This document shows, one piece after another, positions 5,661 through 7,397 of a DNA stretch of 7,397 bases. The notes beneath the pieces are model-generated. The model searched no databases, was not told the DNA's origin, and saw only the letters and a program-made list of their open reading frames with translations. Origin of the DNA: Alcaligenaceae bacterium. Lineage in GTDB: Bacteria; Pseudomonadota; Gammaproteobacteria; Burkholderiales; Burkholderiaceae_B. Position 1 is the stretch's first letter. Each line of letters begins with the position of its first letter. Location: the NCBI GenBank assembly GCA_012512545.1, contig JAAZDZ010000174.1:1-7397 (forward strand), read 5' to 3'. The translations under genes were made by a program, and so were the position numbers.

Positions 5661-5678
5661 GTTATGTTATAACATCCC
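5661..5678. promoter_or_regulatory. Zur box between the znu operon and zur
   Basis: A perfect 12-bp palindrome, ATGTTATAACAT (5664–5675), is flanked at symmetric distance by a complementary G (5661) and C (5678). The TGTTATAACA core matches the general Zur-type operator (TGTTAT–ATAACA) rather than the GATAAT repeats of Fur. It lies 27 bases before the small ORF/znuC side start (5634) and 28 bases before the zur ATG (5707). The palindrome itself contains TATAAC on both strands, usable as a -10 element in either direction, so bound Zur would block both promoters. No convincing -35 hexamer is visible on either side. Confidence 0.75.
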
Positions 5679-5696
5679 TCTGGTAGTGAACAGTCC

Positions 5697-5700
5697 GAGG
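5697..5700 (+). promoter_or_regulatory. Ribosome binding site fixing the zur start
   Basis: GAGG ends six bases before ATG at 5707. The in-frame GTG at 5686 has no Shine–Dalgarno sequence and lies 8 bases after the Zur box, so the ATG is preferred. Confidence 0.6.
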
Positions 5701-5706
5701 TCGATC

Positions 5707-6195
5707 ATGAACGCCCAATCCTCGTGCGCGGCCAGCCAGGTAACCGCCCAACTGAACATCGCGCACGCCCTATGCGAATCGCGTGGCCGCCGCCTGACAC
5801 CCATACGGCGCCGGGTGCTGGAAATCCTGCTGCAGCAGGCCCGCAGCGTCAAGGCATACGAATTGCTTGAGCTGATTCGCGATGATCAGGCAGGCGCTGC
5901 GCCGCCCACCGTTTATCGGGCGCTGGATTTCCTGGTAGAAGAGGGCCTGGTGCATCGCCTGGACGCCATCAATGCCTGGGCAGCCTGCCACGATGCGGGC
6001 GGCGAGCCGCACGACCTGCTCGTGGTGTGCACCAACTGCGGCTCAGTCGCCGAACTGAGCGACCCCGCTCTTACGCAAAGTCTGGCGGACAAAGTCGCCC
6101 AGGCGGGCTTCCGGCTGTCGGGCCACGAAACAGAATTGCGGGGGCTTTGCAGGGCTTGCAACGATGTTTGCCCTAAGTCGTCCTCTGTGATGTAA
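5707..6195 (+). CDS. zur: Zinc uptake regulator Zur (Fur family)
   Basis: A 162-residue zinc-responsive repressor of the Fur family; with zinc bound, the dimer blocks zinc-uptake genes. The winged-helix DNA-binding domain covers about residues 15–85, with RLTPIRRRVLEIL (29–41), AYELLELIRD (50–59) and the recognition helix PPTVYRALDFL (66–76), which is nearly the same as in E. coli Zur. The structural zinc site is C108-x-x-C111 with C148-x-x-C151. Candidate regulatory ligands by comparison with E. coli Zur are H83, C94, H102 and E116; the H83–C94–H102 spacing is the same as in E. coli. These residues and the PPTVYRALDFL block separate it from Fur, PerR and Nur. The ATG at 5707 is used rather than GTG 5686. 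The gene diverges from the znu operon across a Zur box, so autoregulation is likely. The GTPase gene follows after 54 bases. Confidence 0.93.
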   Translation: MNAQSSCAASQVTAQLNIAHALCESRGRRLTPIRRRVLEILLQQARSVKAYELLELIRDDQAGAAPPTVYRALDFLVEEGLVHRLDAINAWAACHDAGGEPHDLLVVCTNCGSVAELSDPALTQSLADKVAQAGFRLSGHETELRGLCRACNDVCPKSSSVM

Positions 6196-6249
6196 TCGCA
6201 GACTGAATTTTGCCCGGTCAACAGGCCGGTGAACCTTGAGAGACCAAGC

Positions 6250-7347
6250 ATGAGCCAAGCCGAACGCGCTGGAAAATCACGCCTCCAGGACATGGTGCCT
6301 GTCACCGTACTTACCGGCTTTCTCGGCGCTGGAAAAACCACGCTTCTGAAACGCATACTCAGCGAATACCACGGCAAGCGCATTGCCGTCATCGAGAACG
6401 AATTCGGCCCTGAAAGCATCGACAACGATCTGCTCGTTCAGGACACCGACGAAGAAATCGTCGAACTGAGCAACGGCTGCATCTGCTGTACGGTGCGTGG
6501 CGACCTCATGCGCACGCTCGACGATCTGCGTCTGCGCCGCCAGGCGGGCGACCTGAATTTCGAACGCGTCATCATCGAAACCACCGGCATGGCCAACCCC
6601 GGCCCCGTCTGCCAGACCTTTTTCATGGACGACGAAATCGCCGACTACTACAAGCTTGACGCCGTAGTCACTGTGGTCGATGCCAAACATGGCATGGACA
6701 GCCTCGACCGCCAGGAAGAAGCTCAGAAGCAGGCAGGTTTCGCCGACCGCATTCTGGTCTCCAAAAAAGATCTCGTCACCGACGCCGAATATCAGGCCCT
6801 GCGCGCCCGGCTGCTGCGCATCAACCCGCGCGCACCGATCACGCCCGTGCATTTCGGCGAAACCGATCTGAAAGAGCTGCTCGACATCAGCGGCTTCAAC
6901 CTGAACACCATTCTGGACATTGATCCCGAATTCCTTGCCGAAGAACACCCGGACGCAGCGCACGCGCATCACCATCACGAACATGAAGGCGAATGCGGCG
7001 AGCACTGCGGCCACCACGAACACGCTCATCATCACCACCCGGCCCACCAGGACGAAATCGGCGCTTTCGTATTCCGATCAAACCGGGCATTCGACCCGGA
7101 ACGCCTGGAAGAATTCCTCGGCGGCATTGTGCAGGTTTACGGGCCTGACTTGCTGCGCTACAAAGGCATTCTTTTCATCAAGGGCTTCAATCGCCGCATG
7201 CTGTTCCAGGGCGTACACATGATGATGGGCGCCGAACCCGGGAAACCGTGGCTCTCAGGTGAAAAGCCTAATACCAAGATGGTTTTCATAGGCCGTAAAC
7301 TGCCCCAAGAGATTTTCCAGCGGGGTCTCGAACAATGTCTGGTGTGA
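6250..7347 (+). CDS. COG0523 (CobW/ZigA-type) zinc-chaperone GTPase
   Basis: A 365-residue G3E-family P-loop GTPase of the COG0523 group, whose zinc-linked members (YeiR, ZigA, ZNG1) deliver metal to client proteins, especially in zinc shortage. Motifs in order: Walker A GFLGAGKTT (23–31); Switch I metal motif C77-I-C79-C80, the CXCC hallmark; Walker B/ExxG as E110-TT-G113; and guanine-recognition SKKD (171–174). A His-rich stretch at 233–266 carries 16 histidines plus C249 and C253. The CobW C-terminal domain runs from about 268 to the end, with GFNRRMLFQGVH (312–323). The start at 6250 is chosen because GAGAG (6238–6242) lies seven bases upstream; GTG 6229 would add seven residues. Linkage to zur and znu argues for a zinc role rather than cobalamin, nitrile hydratase or urease metallation. 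It is probably cotranscribed with zur. The specific client protein is unknown. Confidence 0.92.
   Translation: MSQAERAGKSRLQDMVPVTVLTGFLGAGKTTLLKRILSEYHGKRIAVIENEFGPESIDNDLLVQDTDEEIVELSNGCICCTVRGDLMRTLDDLRLRRQAGDLNFERVIIETTGMANPGPVCQTFFMDDEIADYYKLDAVVTVVDAKHGMDSLDRQEEAQKQAGFADRILVSKKDLVTDAEYQALRARLLRINPRAPITPVHFGETDLKELLDISGFNLNTILDIDPEFLAEEHPDAAHAHHHHEHEGECGEHCGHHEHAHHHHPAHQDEIGAFVFRSNRAFDPERLEEFLGGIVQVYGPDLLRYKGILFIKGFNRRMLFQGVHMMMGAEPGKPWLSGEKPNTKMVFIGRKLPQEIFQRGLEQCLV
6946..7047 (+). repeat. His-rich metal-binding segment of the GTPase
   Basis: This region encodes residues 233–266 of the COG0523 GTPase, with 16 His and two Cys in 34 positions, including two HHHH runs. It sits between the GTPase domain and the CobW C-terminal domain, where many COG0523 proteins carry a metal-binding insertion. 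It probably binds several zinc ions, by family analogy. Confidence 0.8.
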
Positions 7348-7397
7348 GCCCGCAGGCGCGCGCGAACCGCAGCACCTGTGGTCCACCAGGCCTTTAC
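7335..7397 (+). CDS. Possible start of a following gene, cut by the window edge
   Basis: From ATG 7335 (or GTG 7344, which overlaps the GTPase stop as GTGA) a frame stays open to the window end, giving 21 codons that begin MSGVSPQARANRS. The overlap with the preceding stop is the kind seen at other gene junctions here. The stretch is too short to recognise a family, and only a weak GGGG lies upstream. It could equally be untranslated sequence after the GTPase. Confidence 0.25.
   Translation, partial: MSGVSPQARANRSTCGPPGLY

Noticed and set aside
5661..5678. Fur (iron) box rather than Zur box
   Set aside because: The site lacks GATAAT-type repeats, and the adjacent regulator and both operons are zinc-related.
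6277..7047. 256-codon minus-strand frame opposite the GTPase
   Set aside because: Its V/F/M-rich composition mirrors the His/Asp/Glu codons of the GTPase, and no family motif is visible, so it is a coding shadow.
7367..7385. Terminator after the GTPase gene
   Set aside because: The bases around CCTGTGG…CCACCAGG pair only with a bulge and no T-run follows before the window ends.

Overview
The window is GC-rich, densely coded bacterial DNA. The gene families suggest a betaproteobacterium of the order Burkholderiales, probably Alcaligenaceae-like (Bordetella/Achromobacter/Pusillimonas relatives): two tandem LpxL-type lipid A acyltransferases, a DUF484–xerC pair, and a Zur-controlled zinc cluster with a COG0523 GTPase. 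The placement is by family resemblance only; no search was run. No stretch of 300 bases or more lacks a gene, and I see no RNA genes, insertion sequences or CRISPR.

Left part (1–2818, + strand), envelope and chromosome maintenance. The 3' end of one lipid A acyltransferase gene overlaps a second, complete one by four bases (ATGA). A short gap with a perfect TATAAT box and a leader hairpin follows, then a DUF484 gene and, two bases later, xerC with a complete tyrosine-recombinase catalytic set. Neither dapF nor yigB, the E. coli partners of DUF484–xerC, is adjacent.

Right part (2843–7347), zinc homeostasis. A leftward operon on the minus strand encodes a zinc ABC importer in the order [small membrane ORF]–znuC–znuB–znuA. 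Running rightward from the same intergenic region are zur and a COG0523 metallochaperone-type GTPase. A 12-bp perfect palindrome with Zur-box character (5664–5675) sits between the two transcription units and probably lets Zur repress both, including its own gene. ZnuA and the GTPase each carry a long His-rich metal-binding stretch. ZnuA captures zinc in the periplasm, ZnuB passes it through the membrane, ZnuC supplies ATP energy, Zur senses cytoplasmic zinc, and the GTPase probably delivers zinc to client proteins under shortage.

Two points stand out. First, znuC carries an apparent one-base frameshift in a G-run near its 3' end: the lost C-terminus is still readable in the next frame and ends exactly in a GTGA overlap with the znuB start. 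Second, an unannotated ORF of 49 codons (or 22 from an internal ATG) with one hydrophobic segment lies between the Zur box and znuC and ends in a TGATG overlap with the znuC start.
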